Position numbers and translations under genes: made by a program. From contig CASHTG010000018.1 in assembly GCA_949357655.1 (NCBI GenBank), positions 1,426,001-1,490,000 of the forward strand: 64,000 nt of DNA, written 5' to 3'. Origin of the DNA: Parascedosporium putredinis. Lineage: Eukaryota > Ascomycota > Sordariomycetes > Microascales > Microascaceae. Of this stretch, positions 23,032 through 34,422 are shown in pieces. The stretch's first letter is position 1. The number at the start of each line of letters is the position of its first letter. The notes beneath the pieces are model-generated. The model ran no database searches. It was not told the origin of the DNA and worked only from the letters and a program-made list of their open reading frames with translations.

Positions 23032-26000
23032 TTAGAGCGAAAGGGTGTCCTTCGCCTGTCTTTTCAATCCTAAGTACCCCCATCTCGACATCTTCATCAC
23101 CTGCTGGTGGAGTACCCAGACTTTGCTCTCTAGCCTTACGGCCCACTCGCCGGTTCCCGCCAATATGCCCCTACCGTTCCCCGCGCCTTGCCGATCCTCC
23201 TTGGCCACCACTGGCCACCTGTCAATACTAAAGTATCGCGGTGCAATGCCACGCACGCTGCTTGCCGCCCAGTTCCATATTTTCTGTCGTCGAGAGTACA
23301 CCTGATGCGTCCCGTCGGGTGTGGAAGTCGTCGTCAGTGTTCGCGGCCACAGCGGGTTCAGGTACTCGTTGCACTCGCGGACCATATTCTCCGCCACGTA
23401 GGCATTGATCAACTCTTGGCAGCCCTCTCGCTCGTTACCGGCCCACTCGCTCTGATACCGGGCAGGGTCGGCCCACTGAATAATATCCCCCTTTTCATGG
23501 GCGGGTTGACGGGTGGTTCGTCGGTCTCCGCGACAGCCTTCTTGAAGGTGGACTCCATCATCCATGACATCTCCCGGTAAAAGTCTGCCAATTTACTTCT
23601 CTGGGCATCGGTCAGTGCCTGATCAACTACACTAAGCTTCTCCTCAAGATCCATGATGCTGTATCCGAGGCGCCAGGCCAGACCCCGCGCTACAAGTAGC
23701 GCGTTGTCCCGCCACTTTCTTACTTCGACCGGGGTGGATTCAGCGGCCTGTTGATAGGTTTGCGCCTTAGGGGCCAAAGGAGTAGGATATCTCGGGAACA
23801 AGAGCGTGTCCTCGGGGTAGAGCGTCATATCTGGGCGCCGATAGCAGCGACCTGCGTTGGTCGAATGAATCCTACCAGGTGATGTGTTAGCACTTCTTGA
23901 CTTGACGGGCACAACGGCACAGAGGAAACTCTTGCACCACACGTTTTTCCTTTCCCAATCGCCTCCTCTTCGCCTCTTCTCTCTTTTCCGCTCTTGGTAC
24001 GGGATTGAACTTACTCGACTCTGCCCATTTTCCAGAGCTCTACAAGGAAACCTTGGGCCTCCGCAGCCTTAAATTTTATTCGGCGGAATGAGTTTCCAGA
24101 ATTACACCGGTTAATCGACTTGAGAAGCGTGTCGAATTCCAGAGAGTCCTCCTCGAAGCAGCTCTTTTCGCTAAGCTCATGAACCAGCGCGTTTAAGCGG
24201 TCAGCAAAGATGCGCTTCCTCATGGGCCATTGCGCGGGTAGCGGCTCGAGCAGCTTGTGGCTGGTTGGTCTGTGAGAATACATAGATAGGACGCAGAGCT
24301 CCCACTCATCGCCCTCCGTAAGCGCGGTGCGGAGTGCTTCGTGTTCAGGCTGCCCTGCGCTGCCCACCCTGCATTGTCGAGCGGGGAGCGCGTCGCGCTC
24401 GCCATTTTCAAGGTAGTTTAGAACCTCGTCTAGGAACCTGCGTGGATACAGTCGTTGAGCCGTCAACAGGTCGCGCTTGATTGTGTTGAGCTTGCCGAGT
24501 AACTTGAAATTGGCGTACTGTTCCTCGTACATACCCACCGCGATCAAGGGAGCCCAAAGGCCGTTGTCCGGAAGCGGAGGCCGCTGACTCGGATCTTTGC
24601 CGAACTTATTTTCCCAGTATTGCCGCAGCTCGCCTAGGATATTCGGCAACCATTTCTCATTCTCCTCAACAAACCGCTTGTGCCAGAAGATGTACCCCGT
24701 CATGGAATCGACCTCCGGCTTGGGGTTTTGGTACGTTATCGGATCCCATATGATGCCAGGCTCGGGTCCTCTCGCCTTGCGCCGCCGCCTCTCCCTTCGT
24801 TCTCGCGCTGTCTCCAAAATTAGTTTCCTGTAAGGGCTTTCGAGCGCCCGTATCTCTTTCGTCTGCGACCCAAACGCGCGTAGGACCATGGTCAGCCCAG
24901 CGCGGTTGGCACCCCGAAACCGACACCAATCCCATCGCAACCTTTCCATCCCCTCCCCTTGGGTCTCGCGTGGGTTCCAGTTCAAAGAGCACGCTGTCTT
25001 CAGAGACTTGAGCGCACGCAGAGGTCCAAGGCGCATGCACGCCATAAAGGTCTCATCCTCAGTCTCGACCATGTTGAAGCCTCCCGGTAGAAATTTCACC
25101 TTGTCCATGTTGTTCCAATAGCTGGTCTTGCGATTCCACTCTAGCCTCGGAATTTCGTAACTCCATAGGAACTGCTCGTCCTCGAGGTACTTGGCCATGC
25201 AACTCTTGAAAGCTTCCCTAGACATGACGTACATGCCGTCCACAACGCCCCGCGGGAGTCTGTGCAAGAGGTTCCTGGGACTATCTGGCTCATGGATTTG
25301 CCTATCCGTGCCCTCTAATAACGTGAAACGAGGTCTCGGCGTGTTCAAAATACTCTTGCGGGCCAGGGCCACGGTATTCCCACCAAGGTTGGGAGTATCA
25401 AGGGAGTAATGGTACCGCTCGTAAACGTCGTGGACTTTCATCATGTGTATCGCGTCGTTGAGTTCGTATCCCCAACTTCCGCCTTTTTCCACATATCGAA
25501 CGGCCAGGAAGGCCAGATACTCGGCTATCTCGCCAATTTTGGCATGCCAGTTCTCCGTGCGGTCAACGTCCTCATCGGCGAGAAAGTTGGCTATCCGAAT
25601 TAGCGTGATGCGGGTGGAGGGCATCTCCCAGCCTTTGTAAGTGGTCTTGCCGGTGTCCTCAAGTTTTTCGATCCCGAGTGTTTCTAGAAAAGACTCTAGC
25701 CAGCCTCGCATCACTGCTGGTTTTGTGAGCCTCACCTGCTCGCCCCCATCAGTCTCAAATTGCTTGAGCAACTCGCTGACCATCCCGGGTGCAGCCACGC
25801 CACTCTCGTTAAGTATGTTTGGATGGCCAGAAGCCCGCATGAGAGTGGGTGATTGGTCGGGACTGTCATCGGTGGGTGATTGATCTCGATCATCATCTCT
25901 ATAGTCCGCCATCTCGTCGTCGGAGTCGTCAATGCGTATCGCCCTCTTGATAGTTTCCCCAGGTACCGAAATTACGTCTTCCTCCTCGCTCAACTCCTCC

Positions 26001-28265
26001 ACGTTAGACTGGTATTCTATCACGAACGGCCTCAACCAAGCGTCCTTTCCATGCATGGGTGTCGTATCTGGTTCGCCGGGCTTCAGGACTCCAAACTTTT
26101 CCAGTAACTTCCTTCTCGCCAACCTCAGGCCAGATTCACTCAGGGGAGCTGGTCGCCGCGCAGTTGGGCGCCTCTCTGGAGATCCTCCCATGTGAGCCCT
26201 TCTTTTCCCAGCTCCTTCGTAATCCACTCTTCCTGGTAATCGTTCGACGGGTCACCCATCCAAGCCCTTTCTTTCGCCTTTCTGATGGCAGCTTTCCTGG
26301 CCAGCGCCTCAGGAGTGTACTCGTCCGGCACGAGCAAGCGGTTCCTCAGCCAACAAAACCTCTCGCTATATATATCCCGGACAATCTCCCAGAGCTTTTC
26401 GTATCGTTTCAACAGGTCATCAATGGCATGTCGAGCGACCAGGTCCTCTACGAAACGAAAAACTCGTAAGGGGGTCAGTCTCAATATGTTTGATAAGATT
26501 GTGCCAAAGAACCTGAGGCGCATCATACTTCACTCGATCGAGATAATCTCGGAGTTCGACTGCGTTTTCCATTAGCTTGAGAAAGGGACAAAAAGGGGAC
26601 AAGTGGTGTTCAAAACCCACGCAGTCTTCCATTAATCGCCTCGAATTGCGATGCGCCTCCTCCATTCCCAGCTACCGCACCCGACCCTATAGGGGAGGAG
26701 GATCATCATCACTGCTGTCGCTGCCGAAAGGGTCAGGACCATCCCCTTGGGCTACACCACCCCTCGGGCTCTCGCTAGATCCAGCAGACGGGTCTTCTAC
26801 AGGGTCGTCACTCATCGTCAAGTCAACTGCCTCCTCCTCAGATGACACCCCTCCTCCTTGGGCCGCCGGCGACTGACCAGTAGTGCCTTGTTTACTAGGA
26901 GAACCGACACGGGGGCGGTTTCCGCCGGTCTCCGGACTAGTGTCCCCTGAAGATATGCTCACAACTGCCGCTCGTTGATAGCTAGAGCGGGCACCTGGAG
27001 GTTCAGGAGAGGGCTCCCGCGGGAGAAGAGGGCCGGTCCGCGGCGACGCTAACTCATTACGGGCAATATTTATCGGCAAGAAACTGGAACCTCGTGTTTG
27101 CTGGGTTTCCGGAGGGTGTTGAGATTCCGGCGGTTGTGAAGTTCTTGGTGGATGATGTGCTTCCTGGCGCAATTGAGGTAAAGGACGCTGGGCTGTAGCC
27201 GGTTGTCGAGGTGCTTCCCGGCGTTCCGGAGGTGGAGGAGGAGGTGGAGGAGGATGAGATGCCAGAGGAAGCCGCGGCGGCGTAATTTGTTGAATTGTGG
27301 TGGGCTGCTGAGGCCCCAAGCCCGGAGGCGCGGCCACCGGGCGCAACGGAGGGGCGGGGGATGAGATGCCAGAGGGCTCTGCGCTGCGGTAGACTGCTGA
27401 GCTACGTTAAACTGTTGTCCCAGGGCCTGAAGTGTTGCCTGGCGTAGCAGAGACGATGAAGTAGAACGGGATCTCGGAGGACGCTGGGCAGTGGCAAGCT
27501 GTCGAGGCAAAGGAGGCTGCTGGGCTGCGGTGGTTTGCTGAGGCCCTGTGGTCTGAGATGTTGCCTGGCGTGGCTGAGAACGGAACGCCGGGGAAAGTTG
27601 GGCTGTGGCAGACTGCGGAGGTCCCAAAAATGAGGTGCTATCCGGCGCTGTGGAGATGCCGACGACGGGTGGGATGCTAGGGAAGGCGAGCCTACGGTAG
27701 GTAGCCGAGGCTCAGAGGTTTGAGAGGTCGCCCGGCTCGGTGGAGGTGGTGGAGGAGGTGGCGGACGAGGTGGCGGAGGAGGATGAGATGCCATGGATGG
27801 CGGGACTGCAGTAGGCTGCTGTGCCATGGTAGGTGGATGGGGTGCGGAGACCTGAGGTGCTCTCTGATGTGGTGGGGGTGGTGGAGGAGGATGGGATGTT
27901 AGAGGACGTTGGGCCGCAAAGGTTTGCTGGGCTATGGTAGGTTGCTGTGATCCCAAGCTCCGAGGTGATGCTGCAGGTAGTGGAGGTGGCGGGGGAGGAT
28001 GGGATGCCAGAGAAAGCTGGGCCGTGGTAGATTGCTGAGCTACGGCAGGCTGCTGGCCCGGAGCGGGCTCGGGTGATCCAAAAGATTGAGATGACATCGG
28101 GCGCAGCCGAGGTTGCGGACGACGCGGAGATGCTGGATCGCCCTGAGTTGCCGCAAGCTGCCGAGCCCTCAATCGCAATTCGGAGCGGGAAATTGTCTGC
28201 CACCCCGGTGAGCCGCCATCTCCCTGCCCTGACGGCTCCGCCGGAGGGTCGTCCTCTGGAGCCAT
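23032..28265 (-). CDS. Very long proline-rich protein of unknown function (about 1,700 residues)
   Basis: I do not recognise this protein. A single reading runs from ATG at 28265 through nine apparent one-base losses to a GTAAGT donor at 24014, then across a 143-bp intron (branch GTGCTAAC, acceptor CTGGTAG) into the last exon 23871-23032. With nine bases added the length is exactly 1,700 codons. Residues 1 to about 400 are Pro/Gln/Ala-rich with at least six copies of an ASHPPPPP-like unit. Next is an acidic Ser-rich block (SSDDDPPP) and then about 1,000 residues of charged, probably helical sequence with Trp-rich patches (GWEMPSTRITLIRIANFLAD; RLRWDWCRFRGANRAGL). No signal peptide or membrane segment is obvious. 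Breaks are near 27660, 27351-27360, 26692-26695, two at 26580-26625, two at 26445-26475, 26143-26146 and 23487-23491. Two adjacent genes instead of one remains possible around 26.6 kb. Confidence 0.6.
27230..28075 (-). repeat. Degenerate coding repeat: Pro-rich ASHPPPPP units separated by Gln/Thr-rich linkers
   Basis: In the proline-rich protein the units SLASHPPPPPPLP, PLTSHPPPPPPP, SMASHPPPPPRPP, SLASHPSSASP, PLASHPPPP and PLASHPPPPPPPPP recur at irregular spacing, with linkers such as AQQ, TSQT and QPT. At DNA level this shows as repeated GGATGGGATGCCAGAG-type words on the + strand. Confidence 0.8.
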
Positions 28266-29294
28266 GGATGATGGGAACGCGAAAGGTCGATGCGGCTAGA
28301 GATAGAGGCGGAGGCTTGGGAGTGGATGACCCGTGACTGGAAAATGAAGGAAAAAGGAAGATATTATAAGGTAGTGTGAGGGATAGAAAAGGTATTCAAT
28401 AGGGCAACACAAACAATGATAGCAAGAAAAAAACGGTGGTGGTGGGGGACGAGAGTGGGAGAGCAATGTTGGAGGACGGGCGAGACTGCTCTCCTCGCGG
28501 GCAAGGTTGATCAGACTCTTAGCAATGGCATAACGTGAAAAATAGAGGAGAGAAAGCCACCGGGCATAGTGGGCATTTGAGTCTCTTTGATATCGTCTTC
28601 CGTGTCTCCGGCTTGGGAAGAATATCTTCGGCTAAAGATAGACACTTCGTCATACGTAGGAATTCCAGATGTCATTTTGAAAGCGTGTATGAGGCACGAG
28701 CTGGAGGTTAATACATTCCTCAGCCTGGAGCATAGTGTTTCAACACAGAAAGCAGCATTTTGGCTTTTGGAATGTTACCTTTTGGAGATTCCTCCGGATA
28801 GAGATCATGGATGTCCCATCTCATGCTGGGCTTTTTACTCTCTAAGGAAAACAAAGGCTCTTCGTTGACTTGCACGCTCTTCACGGGCAGTCACGTTGCG
28901 GAAAATAAGGCAAAGACACCACCATCGCCGCATTCGCCGACGAGGAGGGGAACGATTCGTTTTGGCGGCCAAGGTTGTCAAAGACCAAAAGGAATGACAT
29001 GATCAAAGAAGCAAATGCTTTGTTGCCAGCCAGATAGCTTCACAAAGAGGGACGGAACCGAGAGGTGACCGACTGTTTCAAAATGTCGTTCGGGGCCGTA
29101 GTGATAAGAAGACGATGGGCCGCGAGAAGAAACAAAAATCCATGATCCAGGCAACTCTCCGTGGTGACATCTCCAAACTACCCATCAAGTCCAGAAAAAG
29201 AACCGAAGAACCGAAGAACCGAACAAGATGTTTGAGCCATCACAGGACCCTAACCCCAAGCATGAGGCGCGCGGAGCCGAGCGGAGATGGGGCG
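28266..29294. promoter_or_regulatory. Divergent intergenic region, proline-rich gene / retropepsin-like gene
   Basis: About 1 kb between two head-to-head genes of unknown function. It is the only place for both promoters and suggests co-regulation. A short direct repeat of AAGAACCG (three copies, 29198-29222) lies just upstream of the + gene. An upstream in-frame ATG at 29115 could extend the + gene into this region. Confidence 0.55.
29198..29222. repeat. Three copies of AAGAACCG
   Basis: Perfect 8-bp direct repeat, three units head to tail, about 70-100 bases before the likely start codons of the retropepsin-like gene. It could be a regulatory array or simple slippage. Confidence 0.85.
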
Positions 29295-31200
29295 ATGGCC
29301 CCCGAGCATCAACGCTCCTACATGCGCGGCTCTCTGTATGCCAATGCACCAAACGCCAAGTATCCCCCTCCATCCACGGCCGTCCCATCAACCGCCCCAC
29401 CACCCTCGGACGAGGACGACTTCGAGGTGGCATCGCAATCCGGTATGGAAACGCACACCCCGGAGGGAGCAAGAAGTCCCGAGCTACGCGGGGACGAGAA
29501 CCCCCTTCCAACGGCTGGTGGCAGCTCTACGAGAGGCAGCGAAGGGAGGACGCGATCTGGGAACCGCCCTTGGTCATCGGCCGGTCACTGGGCGAGAATC
29601 TGAGTGAATGGCAGGTGGCGTGTCGCACAGTAAAGCAGTGGGAAGCCATTCTCGAACATCACATTGCCCAAAATGTCGACCGGGCTGCGTTGACAGCGGT
29701 GTTGGAGGAGCTTAAGCTCGCTCGTACGAGGCTTCATGAGCTACCCGTCAATGAGAAAACTGTCACGCCAATGTAAGTGGAGACCAAGCTTGAATCTAAA
29801 GAGAAGCGAGAGAGAGGTAGAAAAGGGGAACTGTTGATATGGCACACCCGAAAAGAAAAGCACACACGTTCCGGGGAAACGAAGAGCCTGACCTAACACC
29901 CATTCTTTTTCATATAGGTACGAACTCGAAGCAACATCGAATCAGGCGATACAAGACCGGTTGGAAATTCTCCACCGCGCTCACAGCTCAAGCCGCTTCC
30001 CTCCCGAAGCGCGCAACATCGCCGCAGCCATCCACGCCTACGAGAGCGGCGAGATCCAGTACTGGGACAAGTACACGGTCATCTGGAACGGCGAGATCGC
30101 CGGGTACTTCCCAAAGTACCGCTCCTTCAGCGAGAACCGAGCCCGTCTCGTCGCAGACTTTGCCGAGAGCTATGGCCCGGGCTGGCTGTGGTACGAGGAA
30201 CCTCTTCAGCCAAGCTCGATGCCGACCACGCTCGAGGGGACCGGACCCACTGCTCCCGCAACGGCTATGAGGGCAACAGCAACCGTCATGGAGGACCGCT
30301 TGGGCTACGGCTTCGGATCCTGGACCATCACCATGGGATTTCGGCGGCTCAAACCCTACGTCTCCAAGGGGGCGACGGGCGAGGATGCGGCGGAAGGACA
30401 AGACTGCAACGAGGGTCGCGTCCCTTACAAGTCTCGGTTCGCCGAGGATTTGCACCTGGAGCCAGACGAGACCGTTCCCCAGATTCATTTTGACGTCCTT
30501 CTCGACTCCGGGTCAACCTACCCAATCCTATACCAGAGTGATCTAGTCCACTTAGGCATCAGCCCAGACTCGTACGCCGCGCAGTCCGTGACAAGAGTGG
30601 CCACCGTGAACGGCAACATCGACATGGCCCTCTACGAGATGCTGGCCTCCGTCACCGACATAAACTGCAGCTCCCTCGTGGACGAGAACCGCGCCGTGTG
30701 GCCGTCGGAACCCGCCATGCTCGGCAACGTGGTGCCGGTGGGGACGATACGCGGGACGCGCAAATCCCATCAGAGCATGCCCGTGACTCTCTGCCTCGGG
30801 AGAGCGGAGCCCCGTTAGAAACCGGGCAAACGGGTGCGGTAGGCTCTCGGGGATGCTGCCCTTCATCTCGTGCTACCTCACGGCCGCGCCAGGGACCGGC
30901 GTCATCTGGATGGGCGAAGACAGGGGCGAGGTCCTGGGCGTTGACAAGTTCCCCGGCCAGCTGTCTTACAGTTCCAAGACCAAACCCGCGGCGGCCGAAA
31001 GGCTACGAAGGTTGGCGGAAGGCGGGGCGATGATTGGTGTCCACTTTGAACAAACGGTGCCCCAAGGTGGTAGCATCACTGACCAGGACACCGAGTTCGG
31101 GTCGAGCACGCTCACGAGGTACGATGCCAACGGCGAGGTGATGGAGACGGTCATTGTCGATCCAACAGGCCGGGGCGAGGCAGAACGTGGCCATATTTGA
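29295..31200 (+). CDS. Protein with a retropepsin-like (aspartic protease) motif, fungal family of unknown function
   Basis: Two exons, 29295-29772 and 29918-31200 (145-bp intron, GTAAGT donor, CATATAG acceptor), about 587 residues. The N-terminal third is polar and low-complexity, then a region with NGWWQLYERQRREDAIWEPP and a helical stretch (CRTVKQWEAILEHHIAQNV). The C-terminal half contains DVLLDSGSTYPILYQSDL, which matches the D-S/T-G-S/A hydrophobic pattern of retropepsin and pepsin active sites, followed by YAAQSVTRVATVNG, a GCGRLSGMLPFISCYLT block and WMGEDRGEVLGVDKFPGQ, where VLG resembles the conserved hydrophobic-LG element. I recall many related uncharacterised proteins in plant- and insect-associated Sordariomycetes. 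No reverse transcriptase, integrase or gag is nearby, so it is not an intact retroelement. Three apparent base losses: 29501-29505, 30740-30743 and 30832-30834. Alternative starts are 29262 and 29115. Confidence 0.68.
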
Positions 31201-34200
31201 TGACAACGGCTACATCTCCACAAGACTCAGAAGACTCACAAGACTCAAGACACGGATGACGTAGGGCTAGCTAGCACAGACTCGGTAGTTTGTAAATAAA
31301 GAAAGCGTGTTCCCCCAATACAGGAGGCTGTCTATCCCTTCGTTCTCCACAGTATTCATTTTATATGGGACAGAGTGTTCGCTAAGAATCTATCCAACAA
31401 ATTTAGTGTACTAGATAGTCAGGGGCAAAATCATATCGTCCACAGCTTCAATGAGTCGCTGTCGTCTAGAACATCTGGAACATGTCGAAAAAGGGTTGAC
31501 ACAAAGGACAAAGGTACAAAGTACTCGTCTCGGTGGGTTACTAAGCAAGATCTAATTTAGGAAGGTTTGACCAACCCAATGTGGAATTTGAACCGAACCC
31601 AGCGGAGACTCGAATTCTCAGGGGAATCGACGATGGACAATCCTCATTCGAAAAATGCAGCACCAAATGTAGTGGTATAATTTTAGAAGAGGATAAATGA
31701 AAAAGAAGAAGGGGAAAAAGAAAAGAAACATCCATTTGCTCAATCTCACCGGTTCCCGAATGCGCGTCTTGAGGTTCAATCTTCCATCTCCAAAATTAAA
31801 TGCAGACAATGGCCAGTCAAGAGAGCAGAAAGCCCTCTCTGCTCCGAAAAGGGGACATGTTCGCGTCCTGCAAACCCCGGTCCTTTGGGCACCGAGAGAC
31901 AGCCCGAAATGGCACCCCTTTTTAATACTCCCCAAGTATGCATTCCCAGCAGAAACGGAACAGATAAAAGGAAAAGGGAAGGAAGAGGAAGATAGACAAG
32001 CGAAAAAAAAAGGGGTTGCATCCGTTCCCAAATCGCCCCTCTTCTCCAAAATTATGCGTCGACGCAGGCGGATGCACCTCGGGTAGGTCTGTCGCTGCTG
32101 CTTGGAACAGAACATTGGCAATCGGTTGGGAGTGTTCCCGTCCCATGCTGCTGCTGCTGCCACCCCCATGTCCATCACCCATGTTCGCCGCTCCATGTCG
32201 CCATGCCTCGAGCCCTCTCTGACTTGGCATGGACCATTGTGCGCGCCCCTCTGCGCTGCGAGGGAAATTGGATCATGACAACTGCACGTGAAATTAGGAA
32301 CTCGCACACGAACCAAGGCTTCGAATGATGCTTCCCGTTCCTCCTCCAGTTTCCCACCGCGCCTGGCTGGCGGGACCCGCCATGACAAGTACTTGCATTT
32401 CGTGGACAGGAGAATACTGTGTGAACATGTAAGATTGAATATTACATGTACGGAAAACGGAGGACGGTGGGGATGGGGGCATGGGGCCAAGTTTCCAACA
32501 CGGAATTTGGAGACATAGATACTGCACAACTTCCATCATACCTGGTCACATCGGCCGCATAGGGTCCCTCGTTGATGCACGGCTGATGTTCGATCCAAAA
32601 TTGACTGATGATTCGCTTCAGACGCCAGCCAATCCATCCATATCGGCCTCCTCGTTTGGTGACCGACTAAAACCGTAAGAAAAATGGCCCTCGCTGGCCA
32701 CCCACATGGGCCCAGCTTTTCCCCTTTCGCCTCATGGCGTGTCTGTCCAGTCATGGCAGGTCCCGCTGGGTTCTGCAAAGGCGACTGGAACACCATCCGG
32801 CCCTAAAATTCGACCATCAGATGCACGTAATAGGAGCAACTAGCACCCGCATCTAGCAAATCCTCGCCGAGATTGACTGGTGGGCTACCCTATTGGACCA
32901 TGGGCCTGCTCCGTGAAGAGGCATCCGTAAGGCCGTCTCCGCATCAATCAATCACGTAGTGTACATATCTTCAAATATTACCAGAGTCTCGGATTCGTTC
33001 TTCGTTGGATGTTACGTTGGCTGGCCTCGAAGTCCATGCATGGATTGAAGGGGCCATCCTAGCACTTGAAGCGATAGGCTTTCGAGCTGCCTAGGGGCAA
33101 TGCATGTCCGTCACTATCAATGGGCAAGAGAAAAAGTGTGGTTTTTTTGTCATTTTACTTTATTCATTGTAAAACTAAGCTACCTACTGAGGCCATTGGC
33201 GTCGGTAGCGGTAGGGTTGGTACCCAACAATTTCATGCTCGTGGAATTTTGAAGCTGCGGCCTTCTCCATGCCGAACGACTTTCATCTATTCGACGACTC
33301 GTGAGTAGTCACACAGCTCATTAGTTCATTATAGAACCAGCTCTCTCTTCTCTCGCCAGGGTGCCGTCCTTGCTTCGCCGAATCGGAAAAACAAGGAATA
33401 AAGAAAACAAACGTCACCCTCCTTTCGTGATACCGAATGCTCTGCTCACTCGCCTTCCAATTATAATGTACATCCTGCTAGGGCCGCGCTGGGCCCGGCG
33501 CATAAGGGTATCGGAATGAGAAAGTCGGGTGAACCAGAGTATTGCGTTAAAAAAGTTTTGGCTTTCGGAAATGCTGAATTCCAGCCAGTGCGTTATTGAA
33601 TATGTCGTTGCCTTCCTCTTCCTGATACATCATTATGGTGGGAGGGAGGAGCATCGAGGAAAAAGGGGGCGGGCGACACCAAACAGGGGCCAACCTGTCC
33701 ACTGCCAAACGGATCCAAGGCACTGTGCCTTTTTGTGGGGTGGGAGGGGAGGGGTGAATATTGGCCTTGTTCGTCCTCTCGGAGCTCTTGGTCGTCTGAC
33801 TAGGCTTCGAGACCACCCGACCATCCTTGCCCCCGAGATGTCGAGTGTCTGCCTCTGCGCTTCTTTGCCGCCCTCGTCTCCCGGAGGAGAAACCGAAGTC
33901 CGGTTCGGCGGCCTTCCGGGAACGTCTCTCTCAAGCAAAACATACAAGTGATGAGATAATTGAGAAACGCAAAGAAAAAAGAGAAACCACTCAGTTAAGG
34001 AAAAGAAATAGGAATCGAATCGACGCGTGCCGTGCTGTGCTGTTGAAAAAAGCTGAATGCTGAAGTAGAAATAAGAACGATACAGGGGTATGAACTCTCC
34101 GACTTTTGGTTGGGGTCGACTTTGAGAAAGGAGGAATCAAAAGAGAAATACAAATCGGAAAAAGGTGGTGTCTTGGCGCTCTTTGGAATCAATGCCATGC

Positions 34201-34422
34201 CGTATATTTGGGGGTTTTCCATCGCTACGAAAATTCATTCTGTATGCAGACTAGGGTTGTGTTTTTAGTTCGCTTGTCGACGTGCCCCATATCTTGGTGT
34301 ATAAAAGAGAGGGGGGAGAGAGGCGGAGTTGGTTGAGTTAGAGAGGATGTATGGTCAAGGTCAAGGTTGCCAAGACTCAGTCGTGCTGGCCATTGGCACA
34401 GTCACGACCGTTCCTCATCTCA
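31201..34422. other. 3.2-kb gene-free gap between convergent genes
   Basis: The genes on both sides end toward this stretch. Parts are A/G-rich (31690-31740, 31960-32010) or C/T-rich, with no coherent reading frame. A sequence at 31591-31603 resembles a tRNA B box on the minus strand but lacks an A box and an acceptor stem. The 3' UTR of the cyclin probably occupies the right part. Confidence 0.5.

Noticed and set aside
29295..31200. LTR retrotransposon suggested by the retropepsin motif
   Set aside because: No reverse transcriptase, RNase H, integrase, primer-binding site or terminal repeats nearby, and the gene has a spliceosomal intron.
31560..31650. Possible tRNA on the minus strand (B-box-like GGTTCAAATTCC)
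   Set aside because: No A box at the right distance and no 7-bp acceptor stem could be paired.
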